Positions 42,748 through 51,584 of a stretch of DNA of 64,000 nt are shown here, one piece after another. The stretch is from Bradyrhizobium sp. SZCCT0148 (lineage in GTDB: Bacteria; Pseudomonadota; Alphaproteobacteria; Rhizobiales; Xanthobacteraceae), in contig NZ_JAFCKT010000006.1 in the NCBI RefSeq assembly GCF_018129985.1, forward strand, positions 186,001 through 250,000. The letters are read 5' to 3'. The translations under genes and the position numbers were made by a program. The first letter of the stretch is position 1. Each line of letters opens with the position of its first letter. The notes below the pieces were generated by a model. It had not been told where the DNA came from, searched no databases, and saw only the letters and a list, made by a program, of their open reading frames with translations.

Positions 42748-43989
42748 ATGGAGACTGCTGCCAATGACGCGGGCGCCGCCGCCCGCGCGCTGATCTTCGC
42801 GCTGCTCGCGCTCGCCTGCGGTCACATGCTCTCCACCCTGCTGCGCACCATTCCGGCGGTCAGTCTCGACCTGATGGCCGCCGATTTCCATATCGAGCCA
42901 CAGGCGCTGGCGAGCCTCACGTCGATCTATCCTTTCGCGTTCGCCGCCGCGCAGATCCCGGTCGGCGCGGCGATGGATCGGTTCGGCGTGCGGCCGGTGT
43001 CGCTGAGCCTGCTCGCGGGAACCGTGCTCGGCGCGGTGGCGTCGGGATTTGCCACGGGGGCTGCGAGCTTTGCGGTCGGGCAGTTCATGCTGGGGGTCGC
43101 GACTTCGGGCATGTTGATGTGCCCGATGACGCTGGCGGCCAAGCAATTATCGGCGGCGCGGTTCGGACTGTGGTCGGGCGCGATCCTCTCGATCGGCAAT
43201 GTCGGCATGTTGCTGTCGTCGAGCCCGCTTGCCTTCGTGGTCGACACTTACGGCTGGCGTGCCGGGTTCTGGATGTCTGCGCTCGGCGGGCTCGCGGTCG
43301 CGCTTGCAGTATTCGTCCTGGTTCCTCACCAGCAGGCTGAACACAAGGACGAGTCCTCGCCTTTGTCGCAGATGATCGAGGTGCTCAGGCTCGGCCTCTC
43401 GCGCCCCCTGCGCGGGTTGATCGCGCTCGCGCTGGTGTCGCTGGCGACATCCTTGGTGCTGCGCGGCCTGTGGGGCGGACCCTGGCTGATGGACGTGAAG
43501 GGCCTGTCGCGGGTCGAGGCCGGCAATCAGCTCGGCGCCTTCACGCTGGCGATGATCGCCGGGCCCCTGTGCATCGGCATGATCGACCGCAGGCTCGGCC
43601 GCCGCCGCGATCTGGTGGCCGGCACGCATATGGTCGGGGCGCTGCTGCTGGCGCTGATGGCGCTCGGGGCGCCGCATTACGCGGTGTCCGTGCTATCAGG
43701 CGTACCCGTGATGCCGCCGCAATACGACCTCGTCCTGTTCGTGCTGATCGGCCTTGCGACCTCCGCCCAGCCGCTGTTGTTCGGCATGTCGCGCCAGCTG
43801 GTCGACGCGCAAGTGGCGGGCAAGGCGCTCGCCGCGGTCAACCTCGCTTTCTTCCTCGGTGCGGCGCTGATGCAGTCGGTGACGGGCGCGGTGGCCGCGT
43901 TCGCGGGGCTGCCGGCAGTGCTGCTGTTCATGGCGGCGGCGCTGGCGGCTGGCGTGCTCGTCTTTCTGGCTTACACGCGTGCGGCCTGA
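42748..43989 (+). CDS. MFS transporter
   Basis: A 413-residue 12-helix transporter. Helix 1-2 read FALLALACGHMLSTLLRTIPAVSLDLMAADF, and the A motif region is GAAMDRFGVRPVSL. A hydrophilic loop after helix 6 (PHQQAEHKDESSPL) splits the two halves, and GMIDRRLGRRRDL is the matching A-like motif of the second half. No substrate is evident; the group includes transporters for organic acids, cyanate and drugs. It begins 248 bases after the HGG-motif gene and is followed by a 224-base gap before a Crp-type regulator. I see nothing else in these gaps. Confidence 0.85.
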   Translation: METAANDAGAAARALIFALLALACGHMLSTLLRTIPAVSLDLMAADFHIEPQALASLTSIYPFAFAAAQIPVGAAMDRFGVRPVSLSLLAGTVLGAVASGFATGAASFAVGQFMLGVATSGMLMCPMTLAAKQLSAARFGLWSGAILSIGNVGMLLSSSPLAFVVDTYGWRAGFWMSALGGLAVALAVFVLVPHQQAEHKDESSPLSQMIEVLRLGLSRPLRGLIALALVSLATSLVLRGLWGGPWLMDVKGLSRVEAGNQLGAFTLAMIAGPLCIGMIDRRLGRRRDLVAGTHMVGALLLALMALGAPHYAVSVLSGVPVMPPQYDLVLFVLIGLATSAQPLLFGMSRQLVDAQVAGKALAAVNLAFFLGAALMQSVTGAVAAFAGLPAVLLFMAAALAAGVLVFLAYTRAA

Positions 43990-44213
43990 ACTCGCAGCTA
44001 TCGAGCTCATCAAGAAAGCTTTCAGCATCCGGCACTGGTCGTCACGTCTGCACGGAAGAGTGTATACGCGGCGCTATCGGCGACGGGACCTGCGAGCCAA
44101 TGGCTTGATGCCGGACACCGCATCACCATATCTTGTAGATCGCCGACTGCGAATATCAGGCGTCGGCGACAGAGAGACCAGTTGCGCTCCCGCCTGAACG
44201 GCCGGAGGTCGCA

Positions 44214-44927
44214 ATGGACTCGCAGCAGCGCTCACCCAATCGATTGCTGGCGAACTTGAGTCCTGGCGATTTTGATCTGTTTGGCGCCCACCTCCGGACC
44301 ACCGAGCTTGTCCACGCAGCAGAGCTTGTTGCTGCCGGCGAGGTCATGGTCGATGCCTACTTTCCTCATAGCGGGATCATTTCCCTGATTGTCCGGCTGA
44401 CCAGTGGCGAGGCCACCGAGGTCGCGATGGTCGGCAGGGATAGCGTGTTCGGAGCGTCAGCGGCGCTGGTCGGCCCGACCGCCCTGACCACAGCCGTCAT
44501 ACAGTCGTCCGGCGGCTGTTCCGTAGTGCCAGTGAAACGGCTCAAGGAGGCGGCGGACCAAAGCCCGACCTTGCGCACGATGCTCATCAGACACGAGCAA
44601 GCGATCTTCGTGCAGGCGCAGCAGTCGGCCGGGTGCATGGCCTCGCATGCCGCGATGGCCCGGCTCGCGCGATGGCTGCTGCGCGCAAGAGATGCCGGCG
44701 GAAGCGACGAGTTGGACTTTACGCAGGAGTTCCTGGGACAAATGCTGGGTGTCAGGCGAAATGCCGTTTCGTCCGTGGCCGCGGGGCTTCAGAGCATGGG
44801 GGTGATACGCTTCAACCGAGGTCAGATCTCGATAACCGATGCGACGAGCCTGAAGGCCATAGCCTGCGAGTGCTATGACACGGTGAGAAACGAACTGGAT
44901 CATCTGAAGCGCGATCGGCGCGATTGA
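44214..44927 (+). CDS. Crp/Fnr family transcriptional regulator
   Basis: A 237-residue protein. A cyclic-nucleotide-like sensory domain (residues 15-120; TSGEATEVAMVGRDSVFGASAALVG) is joined to a C-terminal winged helix-turn-helix (LDFTQEFLGQMLGVRRNAVSSVAAGLQSMGVIRFNRGQISI). No Fnr-type cysteine cluster is seen at the N-terminus. In this subgroup, common in Bradyrhizobium and methylobacteria, the ligand is unknown. The gene precedes the small SFPASDPP protein gene by 78 bases and could control it or the HK/RR pair beyond, but no operator is visible. Confidence 0.88.
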   Translation: MDSQQRSPNRLLANLSPGDFDLFGAHLRTTELVHAAELVAAGEVMVDAYFPHSGIISLIVRLTSGEATEVAMVGRDSVFGASAALVGPTALTTAVIQSSGGCSVVPVKRLKEAADQSPTLRTMLIRHEQAIFVQAQQSAGCMASHAAMARLARWLLRARDAGGSDELDFTQEFLGQMLGVRRNAVSSVAAGLQSMGVIRFNRGQISITDATSLKAIACECYDTVRNELDHLKRDRRD

Positions 44928-45005
44928 GCACTGCTCGCGCAATCGTCTCCCGGCGCTGGAACGCATCCGTAAACCATGGGTTGGCGTGCAACCGAGGACC
45001 GCGAG

Positions 45006-45182
45006 ATGACCGAAAAGTTCGATCCGGCGCCCGCCGACAAGCATGCCGAACCAGTCCGCAAAGATCGCCGGGTCGACAAGGCCGACGAAGAGCTCGATAA
45101 GGGCCTGAATGACAGCTTTCCGGCATCCGATCCGCCCAGCAGCACGCAGCCTGGGAAGTCCTCGCCCGACGCCAAAGACTGA
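45006..45182 (+). CDS. Small acidic protein with SFPASDPPS motif
   Basis: A 58-residue, charged, probably disordered protein. Start ATG 45006 is preceded by GAGGA. Near the C-terminus it has DEELDKGLNDSFPASDPPSSTQPG, a motif found in many small alphaproteobacterial proteins often expressed in stress or stationary phase. Function unknown. A role with the neighbouring regulators is only a guess from position. Confidence 0.72.
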   Translation: MTEKFDPAPADKHAEPVRKDRRVDKADEELDKGLNDSFPASDPPSSTQPGKSSPDAKD

Positions 45183-45214
45183 TGGCGTGCGGGAGGATTC
45201 CCGAGGTCAGCGGT

Positions 45215-46426
45215 TCAGGGAATCGCCGGCCCGGTCGCGATCCGGGATCTCTCGTCGAGGACGAGCGGCATTTGAAACGTGAAGCGGGTTTCATCGTCCG
45301 TCGAAGTCACATCGATCGTGCCGCCGTGGGCCGAGGCAATCTGCGAAACGATGAAAAGGCCCAGACCCAGGCCTTGCTGGTTCCCGGTATCCTGCCCGCG
45401 CACGAAGGGAACGAACAGCTTCCCGAGCGTGGCCGGTGGAATGGCCGGGCCCCGGTTAGTGACCGAAAGCGAAAAACTTCCATAGGTTTGCGCGCGCACG
45501 AAAACTGCGGTCTCGGCTGCGCTGTAGCTGAGCGCATTGCCGAGCAGGTTTGACAGCAGGCGGGCAATGCGCTGGCGGTCGGCGAAGACCGGCCTGGTGA
45601 TGGCGAACTCGGCTTCGATCCGACGCTGGGGATGCGTGGCGCGCATCTCGTCGACGACCTGTCTGAGCAACGGCTCGAGCGGCTCCATCGACGGCGCGAG
45701 CGTCATCCCACCCCCGAGGCGGCTGCGCGCGAGATCGATGACATCCTCGATCAGCGCCGCCATGCGGATGGTGCTCGTTTCCATCATAGCGACCAAGGAC
45801 TTCGCCTTCTCGTCGAGCGGAGTCTTGGTCAATAGACGCGTGCCGGCCGCGATCGCGGCCAGCGGGTTGCGCAAATCATGACCGAGCACCGCCATGAATT
45901 GCTCCTGCAATTCGGCGGCAGCCCGGGCGTCAAGCAGACTTGCCTCGGCCGTCGCGACACGCCTTGCCGCATCCAGATGAATGCCGATCAGGTCCGCGAA
46001 CAGCCGAAACATACCGATGGTGCCAGGATCCTTCAGCTTCGCCGGCTTCGGGTCGAGGGCGCAGAGCGTTCCGAAGAAGCTTCCGTCGGCAAGGAAGATC
46101 GGCATCGAGATGTAGGACTGAAAGCCGTACATCGCCGGCGTATGATGATCCGCGTAAGAGGCATCCTGGGCGACGTGATCGATCACGACGGCCTCACGCG
46201 CCTGATGCACCTCATGACAGATCGTCGTTTCGATCTTGAGCTCGCCGCCTGCGCCGAGGCCGAGACCGACCTGGTCGTTGGCCGCGAGACAGACCCAGCG
46301 ATCGTCGGTAACGCGAGCCACGGCCGAGAATCCCAGCCCCGTGACCTGGGATACGACCGCAAGAATTGTCGGCACCGCCGCGATGGCTTCGATGGCATCG
46401 ATATCGGCTTTGAAGTCGTGGTCCAT
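45215..46426 (-). CDS. GAF-domain sensor histidine kinase
   Basis: A 403-residue cytoplasmic kinase. Residues about 15-160 form a GAF domain (GFSAVARVTDDRWVCLAAND; ISMPIFLADGSFFGTLCALDP). The dimerisation domain carries the phospho-acceptor H-box FMAVLGHDLRNPLAAIAAG, and the ATPase has N-box LLGNALSYSA and G-box GLGLGLFIVSQIASAHGG. No membrane segment, so it senses an internal signal, perhaps by a bound small molecule. ATG 46426 with GGAG upstream is preferred to a longer start. It is divergent from a single-domain response regulator, 137 bases away. Confidence 0.88.
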   Translation of the reverse strand: MDHDFKADIDAIEAIAAVPTILAVVSQVTGLGFSAVARVTDDRWVCLAANDQVGLGLGAGGELKIETTICHEVHQAREAVVIDHVAQDASYADHHTPAMYGFQSYISMPIFLADGSFFGTLCALDPKPAKLKDPGTIGMFRLFADLIGIHLDAARRVATAEASLLDARAAAELQEQFMAVLGHDLRNPLAAIAAGTRLLTKTPLDEKAKSLVAMMETSTIRMAALIEDVIDLARSRLGGGMTLAPSMEPLEPLLRQVVDEMRATHPQRRIEAEFAITRPVFADRQRIARLLSNLLGNALSYSAAETAVFVRAQTYGSFSLSVTNRGPAIPPATLGKLFVPFVRGQDTGNQQGLGLGLFIVSQIASAHGGTIDVTSTDDETRFTFQMPLVLDERSRIATGPAIP

Positions 46427-46563
46427 GAAGCTCCAACAAACATACGCGGGCGCGATCATGACTTATTCGCGCAGATTATTCTTAGTCAACCACGGTCCCG
46501 GCCCACGGTAAAGGAACCACCCCGGCTTTCACCGCTTGGGTCCGGAGTAGAGGGAGTGCCAGC

Positions 46564-46905
46564 TTGAAAATACTACTTGTCGAGGACGAACCGCTGATCC
46601 TTCTGGACGCCGAGATGGGCTTGCAGCAGGCCAATCATACCGTAATCTCGGTCTGCACGGCGGACCGGGCGATCGGCATCCTGAGGGTGCAATCCGTGGA
46701 CCTCGTCCTGACCGACATCGACATGCCCGGAACCATGGACGGACTTGAGCTGGCATCCGCGGTGCGCGACGGCTGGCCACCGGTGAAGATCGTCATCATG
46801 TCGGGAAAGCGGCGCCCAACCGAAGCAGAACTTCCGCCGCAGGCCCGCTTTATGCCCAAGCCCTTCAGCCAGGCCCAGCTCCTGCAAGCCGTTGGCGTCT
46901 GGTAG
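46564..46905 (+). CDS. Single-domain response regulator
   Basis: A 113-residue receiver domain and nothing more. Acidic pair Glu7-Asp8, phospho-acceptor Asp51 (LVLTDIDMPG), Thr/Ser at the MSG segment and Lys99 (FMPKPF) are all present. It lacks an output domain, so it probably acts as a phosphate relay or binds a partner protein, as in CpdR or DivK. TTG 46564 is used as start, with GAGGGAG about 9 bases before it. It is divergent from the GAF kinase and likely to be its phosphate acceptor, although this is inferred from position. Confidence 0.87.
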   Translation: MKILLVEDEPLILLDAEMGLQQANHTVISVCTADRAIGILRVQSVDLVLTDIDMPGTMDGLELASAVRDGWPPVKIVIMSGKRRPTEAELPPQARFMPKPFSQAQLLQAVGVW

Positions 46906-47025
46906 TCGCGGCGGTTGAGCCGCCCTGCCCGATGAAATGGGAGCCATGCGCGTCGGCTCGGAAGGCTTGCACAATGCTGTCCTGCGAAGGATGCTGCCAC
47001 GCACCAGCATCACAAGGGACCTGAC

Positions 47026-48231
47026 ATGTCTGTCGACCACAAAGCCGCTACCGACCGCCTCATGCGCTTTCTCGCCGTGGAGGGCGTGACCGGACAGGAG
47101 GCGGCGATCGGGCGGGAACTCAGCGCCGCGCTGAAGGAGAGCGGCGTGCCGGCCAAGGCGATCCGGCTCGACGATGCCAACACGCGGATTCCCGTTCCGA
47201 CCGAGACCGGCAATCTCATCGTCGACCTGCCCGGCCGCGGCGCACTGCACAACCAGCCGCGCATCATGTTCATGACCCACATGGACACCGTGCCGCTCTG
47301 CGCCGGCGCCAAGCCGAAGAAATCTGGCCGCAAGATCGTCAACGAGGCCAAGACCGCGCTCGGCGGCGACAACCGCTGCGGTTGCGGCGTGCTGGTGACG
47401 CTGGCGGCCGAACTCGAAACGCAGCAGCTCGACCATCCGCCGATCACCCTGTTGTTCTGCGTGCGCGAGGAGAGCGGGCTCTATGGCGCGCGCCACGTCA
47501 AGCTCGACGAGCTTGGCTCGCCGGTGATGGCCTTCAACTATGACGGCGGCTCGGCCTCCAACGTCGTGATCGGCGCGGTCGGCGCCGACCGCTGGAGCGT
47601 CGAAATTTTCGGCCGGGCCTCGCATGCCGGCGTCGCACCCGAGCGCGGCATCTCCTCGACCATGATCATGGCGCTGGCGCTCGCCGACGTGCAGGCCGGC
47701 GGCTGGTTCGGCAAGGTGGTGAAGGGCAAGGGCGCGAGCGCACGGATGGGCACCAGCAATGTCGGCCCCGTCACCGGCGGCGAAGGGCGCCCGGCGGGCG
47801 ATGCCACCAACGTCGTCACCGATTACGTGCATGTGCGCGGCGAGAGCCGCAGCCATGACGGAAAGTTCTTCAAGGAGATCACCAAGGCCTACAAGGCTGC
47901 ATTCGAGAAGGCGGCCAAGAAAGTGACCAACGCGCAGGGCAAATCCGGCAAGGTCAAGTTCAAGGCCGAGACCGACTATTATCCATTCCGCATGAAGGAC
48001 AGCCAGCCTGTGATCAAGCGCGCGGTCGAAGCCGTGTCGGCGGTCGGCGGCACGCCGAACGTCCGCACCGCCAATGGCGGCCTCGATGCCAACTGGATGG
48101 TCCGTCACGGCATTCCGACCGTGACCTTCGGCGCCGGCCAGAACGAGGCGCACACGATCGACGAGTGGATCAATCTGGACGAGTACGACCGCGCCTGTGC
48201 GCTCGCCGTCCAGATTGCAACGATGCGGTGA
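47026..48231 (+). CDS. M20-family metallopeptidase (PepT-like)
   Basis: A 401-residue hydrolase. The metal-site segments are IMFMTHMDTVP (His, Asp), LGGDNRCGCGVLV (Asp), CVREESGLYGARH (Glu-Glu) and FNYDGGSAS (Asp), with a C-terminal GAGQNEAHTIDEWI (His). The layout fits dizinc M20 aminopeptidase-type enzymes such as tripeptidase PepT. It would cleave small peptides or N-acyl compounds in the cytoplasm. It is a single gene; a 15-bp-arm repeat follows its stop. Confidence 0.85.
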   Translation: MSVDHKAATDRLMRFLAVEGVTGQEAAIGRELSAALKESGVPAKAIRLDDANTRIPVPTETGNLIVDLPGRGALHNQPRIMFMTHMDTVPLCAGAKPKKSGRKIVNEAKTALGGDNRCGCGVLVTLAAELETQQLDHPPITLLFCVREESGLYGARHVKLDELGSPVMAFNYDGGSASNVVIGAVGADRWSVEIFGRASHAGVAPERGISSTMIMALALADVQAGGWFGKVVKGKGASARMGTSNVGPVTGGEGRPAGDATNVVTDYVHVRGESRSHDGKFFKEITKAYKAAFEKAAKKVTNAQGKSGKVKFKAETDYYPFRMKDSQPVIKRAVEAVSAVGGTPNVRTANGGLDANWMVRHGIPTVTFGAGQNEAHTIDEWINLDEYDRACALAVQIATMR

Positions 48232-48237
48232 GATAAG

Positions 48238-48299
48238 TCGTAGGGTGGGTTAGCTGGCGGCTGCGCGAAGCGCAGTCGACGACGTAACCCACCCTACGA
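48238..48299. repeat. Palindromic repeat with 15-bp perfect arms
   Basis: TCGTAGGGTGGGTTA (48238-48252) pairs with TAACCCACCCTACGA (48285-48299). A second hairpin, CTGCGC-GAA-GCGCAG, sits in the middle (48261-48275). It is a known look of intergenic repeats in Bradyrhizobium; it may end transcription of the M20 gene. Confidence 0.8.
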
Positions 48300-48330
48300 A
48301 ATGACCAACAAAAACAAAAAGGGAGGCCAC

Positions 48331-49419
48331 ATGCCACGCATCGCTCATATCGAGACCGGACTCTACCGGATCCCTCTCCCGGTGACGCTCTCAGACTCCA
48401 CGCACGGCGAGATCGCGGCATTCGAGCTGATCACCTGCCGCATCCGCGATGCCGACGGAGCCGAGGGCGTGGGCTACACCTACACCGTGGGCCGCAATGG
48501 CGGCGCGGTCGCGGACATCCTCAAGCGGGAGATCCCTCCGCTGATTGAGGGTCGCGAGGCCGACGATACCGAAGCGATCTGGCATCACGTCTGGTGGGCG
48601 CTGCATTATGGCGGGCGCGGCGGGCCGGTGGTGCTGGCGCTCTCCGCGCTCGACATCGCGCTGTGGGACCTGAAGGCGCGGCGGGCCAAGCTGCCGCTGT
48701 ACCAATTGCTCGGCGGCTTCGATGCGCGCGTGCCGTGCTATGCCGGCGGCATCGACCTCGACCTGTCCGTCGATGAACTGCTCGCGCAGACCGACGGCAA
48801 TCTCGCCAAGGGCTTTCGCGCCATCAAGATGAAGGTCGGCCGGCCCGACCTGAAATCCGACGTCGCCAAGGTCTCCGCGATGCGACGGCATCTCGGCGAC
48901 GGCTTTCCGCTGATGGTGGACGCCAACATGAAGTGGACCGTCGAGGAAGCCATCCGCGCCGCGCGCGCCTTCGTTCCCTACGACCTCACCTGGCTCGAGG
49001 AGCCGATCATCCCCGACGACGTCGCGGGCCATGTCCGCATCATGCGAGAGGGTGGCGTTCCGATCGCGGCTGGCGAAAATCTGCGCTCGCTGTGGGAGTT
49101 CAAGAACTACATCGCCGGTGGCGCGGTGTCCTATCCCGAGCCCGACGTCACCAATTGCGGCGGTGTCGGCGCCTTCATGAAGATCGCGCGGCTGGCGGAA
49201 GCGTTCAACCTGCCCGTCACCAGCCACGGCGCGCACGACATCACCGTACACCTGCTCGCGGCCTGCCCGAACCGCTCCTACCTGGAGGCGCACGGCTTTG
49301 GCCTCGACAATTACATCGAGCATCCGCTGGTGCTCGAGGACGGCAAGGCGCTGGCGCCTGATAGGCCCGGGCACGGCATCACCTTCGACTGGACGGGCCT
49401 GGCGAAGCTGGCGGCGTAA
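48331..49419 (+). CDS. Mandelate racemase/muconate lactonizing enzyme-family (enolase superfamily) protein
   Basis: A 362-residue enzyme. The N-terminal cap (IAHIETGLYRIPLPVTLSDSTHG) is followed by a TIM barrel with the KxK catalytic motif (FRAIKMKVG), metal-binding Asp/Glu (MVDANMKW, TWLEEPI, AAGENL) and the terminal SHGAHD. These indicate acid-sugar dehydratase or racemase chemistry. ATG 48331 has GGGAGG at the right distance; an ATG 30 bases earlier lies within the repeat-flanking AT-rich sequence. It is followed by a palindromic repeat and an M20 amidohydrolase gene. Confidence 0.88.
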   Translation: MPRIAHIETGLYRIPLPVTLSDSTHGEIAAFELITCRIRDADGAEGVGYTYTVGRNGGAVADILKREIPPLIEGREADDTEAIWHHVWWALHYGGRGGPVVLALSALDIALWDLKARRAKLPLYQLLGGFDARVPCYAGGIDLDLSVDELLAQTDGNLAKGFRAIKMKVGRPDLKSDVAKVSAMRRHLGDGFPLMVDANMKWTVEEAIRAARAFVPYDLTWLEEPIIPDDVAGHVRIMREGGVPIAAGENLRSLWEFKNYIAGGAVSYPEPDVTNCGGVGAFMKIARLAEAFNLPVTSHGAHDITVHLLAACPNRSYLEAHGFGLDNYIEHPLVLEDGKALAPDRPGHGITFDWTGLAKLAA

Positions 49420-49434
49420 GACTGTAACGACGTC

Positions 49435-49520
49435 CGTCATGCCCGAGCTTGTCCCGGGCATCCACGTTCTTCGTGCTGCGAAGCAAGACGTGGATGGCCG
49501 GGTCAAGCCCGGCCATGACG
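49435..49520. repeat. Palindromic repeat (86 bp)
   Basis: CGTCATGCCCGAGCTTG...ATCCACGT is an inverted copy of ACGTGGAT...CAAGCCCGGCCATGACG. It is a long hairpin-former between two genes on the same strand. Confidence 0.8.
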
Positions 49521-49554
49521 ATGTGGCTGCACGCGAGGTATTCGATGGCGCCTG

Positions 49555-50766
49555 ATGCGGGGCACGAATAATCCGCTATGGTGGCCGCAAGCCGACACTT
49601 TGCGAAAGACACCCATCTTGACACCCGAGTTGCACCAGAAACTGACCGCGTGGCGCCGGCACCTTCATGCGCACCCGGAGCTGTCGCTCCAGGAGAAGGA
49701 GACCGCTGCCTTCGTCCAGGACAAGCTCTCCGAGCTCGGTATTCCCTTCGAGGCTGGCATCGGCGGCCACGGCATCGTCGCGACCCTGACGCGCGGACAC
49801 GCGCGCAGTCGCGTCGGCCTGCGTGCCGACATGGATGCGCTGCCGATCACCGAGGACACCGGGCTTCCCTACGCGTCCAGGACAGCGGGCGTGATGCACG
49901 CCTGCGGCCATGACGGACATACCGCTTCGCTGCTCGGTGCCGCCGCGCTGCTCGCCGCTGACAGCAGCTGGAGCGGCACGGTCGATTTCATCTTCCAGCC
50001 GGCGGAGGAAGGCTTTGGCGGCTCGCGCGCGATGGTCGCGGCCGGGCTGTTCGACCGATTTCCGATGGAACGCGTGTTCGGCTTCCACAATTGGCCGGGC
50101 CTTGCCGCCGGCACCATCGCCGTGCACGACGGCGTCGTCATGGCCTCCGGCGGCCGCATCACCATCACCATCGACGGCCATGCCGGCCACGCCGGCATGC
50201 CGCATCTGACCCGCGACCCGGTGGTGGCCGCCGGCCATCTGATCGTGGCGCTGCAATCGATCACCGCGCGCAGCGTCGATCCGCTCGACACCGCCGTGCT
50301 CTCGCTCTGCACCATCGAAGGCGGCACCGCGCCGAACCAGATCGCCGGACGCGTCACCATTCGCGGCACGCTGCGGTACCATCGCGAGGCGGTCAAGGAC
50401 GTCATCCTCGGCGGCATCGAACGGACCTGCGCCGGGATTGCGACCAGCTTCGGCGTCAAGGTGGCACCCGAGATCGTCTGGGGCGTCGGCGTCGTGGTCA
50501 ACACGCCCGATGAAGCGGGCCTGGCACGGATCGCCGCCGAGAAGGTGCAGGCCGAGCTGCGGCGCGACCTCGCGCCCAGCATGGCCGGCGAGGACTTCGC
50601 CCATTATCTCCAGCAACGGCCGGGGGCCTTCGTCTGGATCGGCAATGGCGAATTGCGCGACGGCGCCGAGCTGCACGGCCCGCGCTACGATTTCAACGAC
50701 GCGATCCTGCCGGTCGCCTCCGGCTGGATGGCGGAGGTGGCCAAGACGGCGCTGGCGTCGAACTAG
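49555..50766 (+). CDS. M20-family amidohydrolase (hippurate hydrolase-like)
   Basis: A 403-residue enzyme of the aminoacylase/hippuricase group. Landmarks: WRRHLHAHPELSLQEKETAAFV, GLRADMDALPITE (metal-site), MHACGHDGHTASLLGAA (Cys-His), FQPAEEGFGGSRAMV (Glu-Glu), HAGHAGMPH in the dimerisation domain and SMAGEDFAHYLQ. It would hydrolyse N-acyl amino acids in the cytoplasm. ATG 49555 gives a long N-terminus; TTG 49618 (LTPELHQKLTAWR) is also possible, and no clear ribosome-binding site separates them. Confidence 0.88.
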   Translation: MRGTNNPLWWPQADTLRKTPILTPELHQKLTAWRRHLHAHPELSLQEKETAAFVQDKLSELGIPFEAGIGGHGIVATLTRGHARSRVGLRADMDALPITEDTGLPYASRTAGVMHACGHDGHTASLLGAAALLAADSSWSGTVDFIFQPAEEGFGGSRAMVAAGLFDRFPMERVFGFHNWPGLAAGTIAVHDGVVMASGGRITITIDGHAGHAGMPHLTRDPVVAAGHLIVALQSITARSVDPLDTAVLSLCTIEGGTAPNQIAGRVTIRGTLRYHREAVKDVILGGIERTCAGIATSFGVKVAPEIVWGVGVVVNTPDEAGLARIAAEKVQAELRRDLAPSMAGEDFAHYLQQRPGAFVWIGNGELRDGAELHGPRYDFNDAILPVASGWMAEVAKTALASN

Positions 50767-50861
50767 CGACCACACGCCGGCAGCAACATATTGTCCGCAT
50801 CGACGTTTCCTCCCGCAAAGCGCGGCAGTTCCGGCCGCGCCCAACGGATGGCACGTGGACA

Positions 50862-51584
50862 ATGGCGCGCGTTCTGATTGGAACTTCCGGCTGGCATTAC
50901 GATTCCTGGCGCGGCCCGTTCTTTCCTGAAGGCGTGACGCTGAAGCAGCAGCTCAGCTATTACGCCGGGCAATTCGACACCACGGAGCTGAACGGCGTGT
51001 TCTACCGCACGCCGACGCCCGACGCGGTGAAAGGCTGGCGCGAGCAGACCGGCCGCGATTTCGTCTTCGCCTGGAAGGCGTCGAAATTCATCACGCACTG
51101 GAAGCGGCTGTCGGACCGCTCGGTCAACAGCCTCGAGCTGATGGAAGACCGCATCTCACGGCTCGGCGGCAAGGCGGGCCCGATCCTGTTCCAGCTGCCG
51201 CCGCAATTCCAGGCCGACGCCGATCGTCTCGCATCCTTCTTCAAGCTGCTGTCGCGTAATCGGCGTTACAGCTTCGAATTCCGTCATCCGAGCTGGTACC
51301 AGCCGCGCATCCTGCGCATGCTGGCGGATGAGAACATCTCGCTGTGCCTGTCCGACCATCACGACGCGCCGGCGCCATGGAAGCGCACGGCGGATTTCGT
51401 CTATGTGCGCGGCCACGGGCCGGGCGGGCGCTATCGCGGGCACTATACCAAGGCCGCGCTGGCGCAATGGGCAAAGCGCATCAAGTCCTGGAAGCGGCAG
51501 GGCTGCGACGTCTATGTCTATTTCGACAACGACCAGAAGAGCGCAGCGCCCGCGGACGCCAAGGCGTTGCAGCAATTGCTCTAG
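50862..51584 (+). CDS. DUF72 (YecE-like) protein
   Basis: A 240-residue protein with the DUF72 TIM-barrel pattern: ARVLIGTSGWHYDSWRGPFFPEG at the start, FDTTELNGVFYRTPTPDAVKGW, RDFVFAWKASKFITHWKRL and a C-terminal CDVYVYFDNDQKSAAPADA. The family is widespread and often near metal-cluster or nucleic-acid functions, but its reaction is not established. ATG 50862, no strong ribosome-binding site. It converges with the CoA transferase gene, whose stop overlaps its last four bases. Confidence 0.88.
   Translation: MARVLIGTSGWHYDSWRGPFFPEGVTLKQQLSYYAGQFDTTELNGVFYRTPTPDAVKGWREQTGRDFVFAWKASKFITHWKRLSDRSVNSLELMEDRISRLGGKAGPILFQLPPQFQADADRLASFFKLLSRNRRYSFEFRHPSWYQPRILRMLADENISLCLSDHHDAPAPWKRTADFVYVRGHGPGGRYRGHYTKAALAQWAKRIKSWKRQGCDVYVYFDNDQKSAAPADAKALQQLL

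Noticed and set aside
46573..48153. A 526-codon antisense frame over the M20 peptidase and response-regulator genes
   Set aside because: The plus strand has complete metal-site and receiver motifs; the antisense frame is low-complexity shadow sequence.
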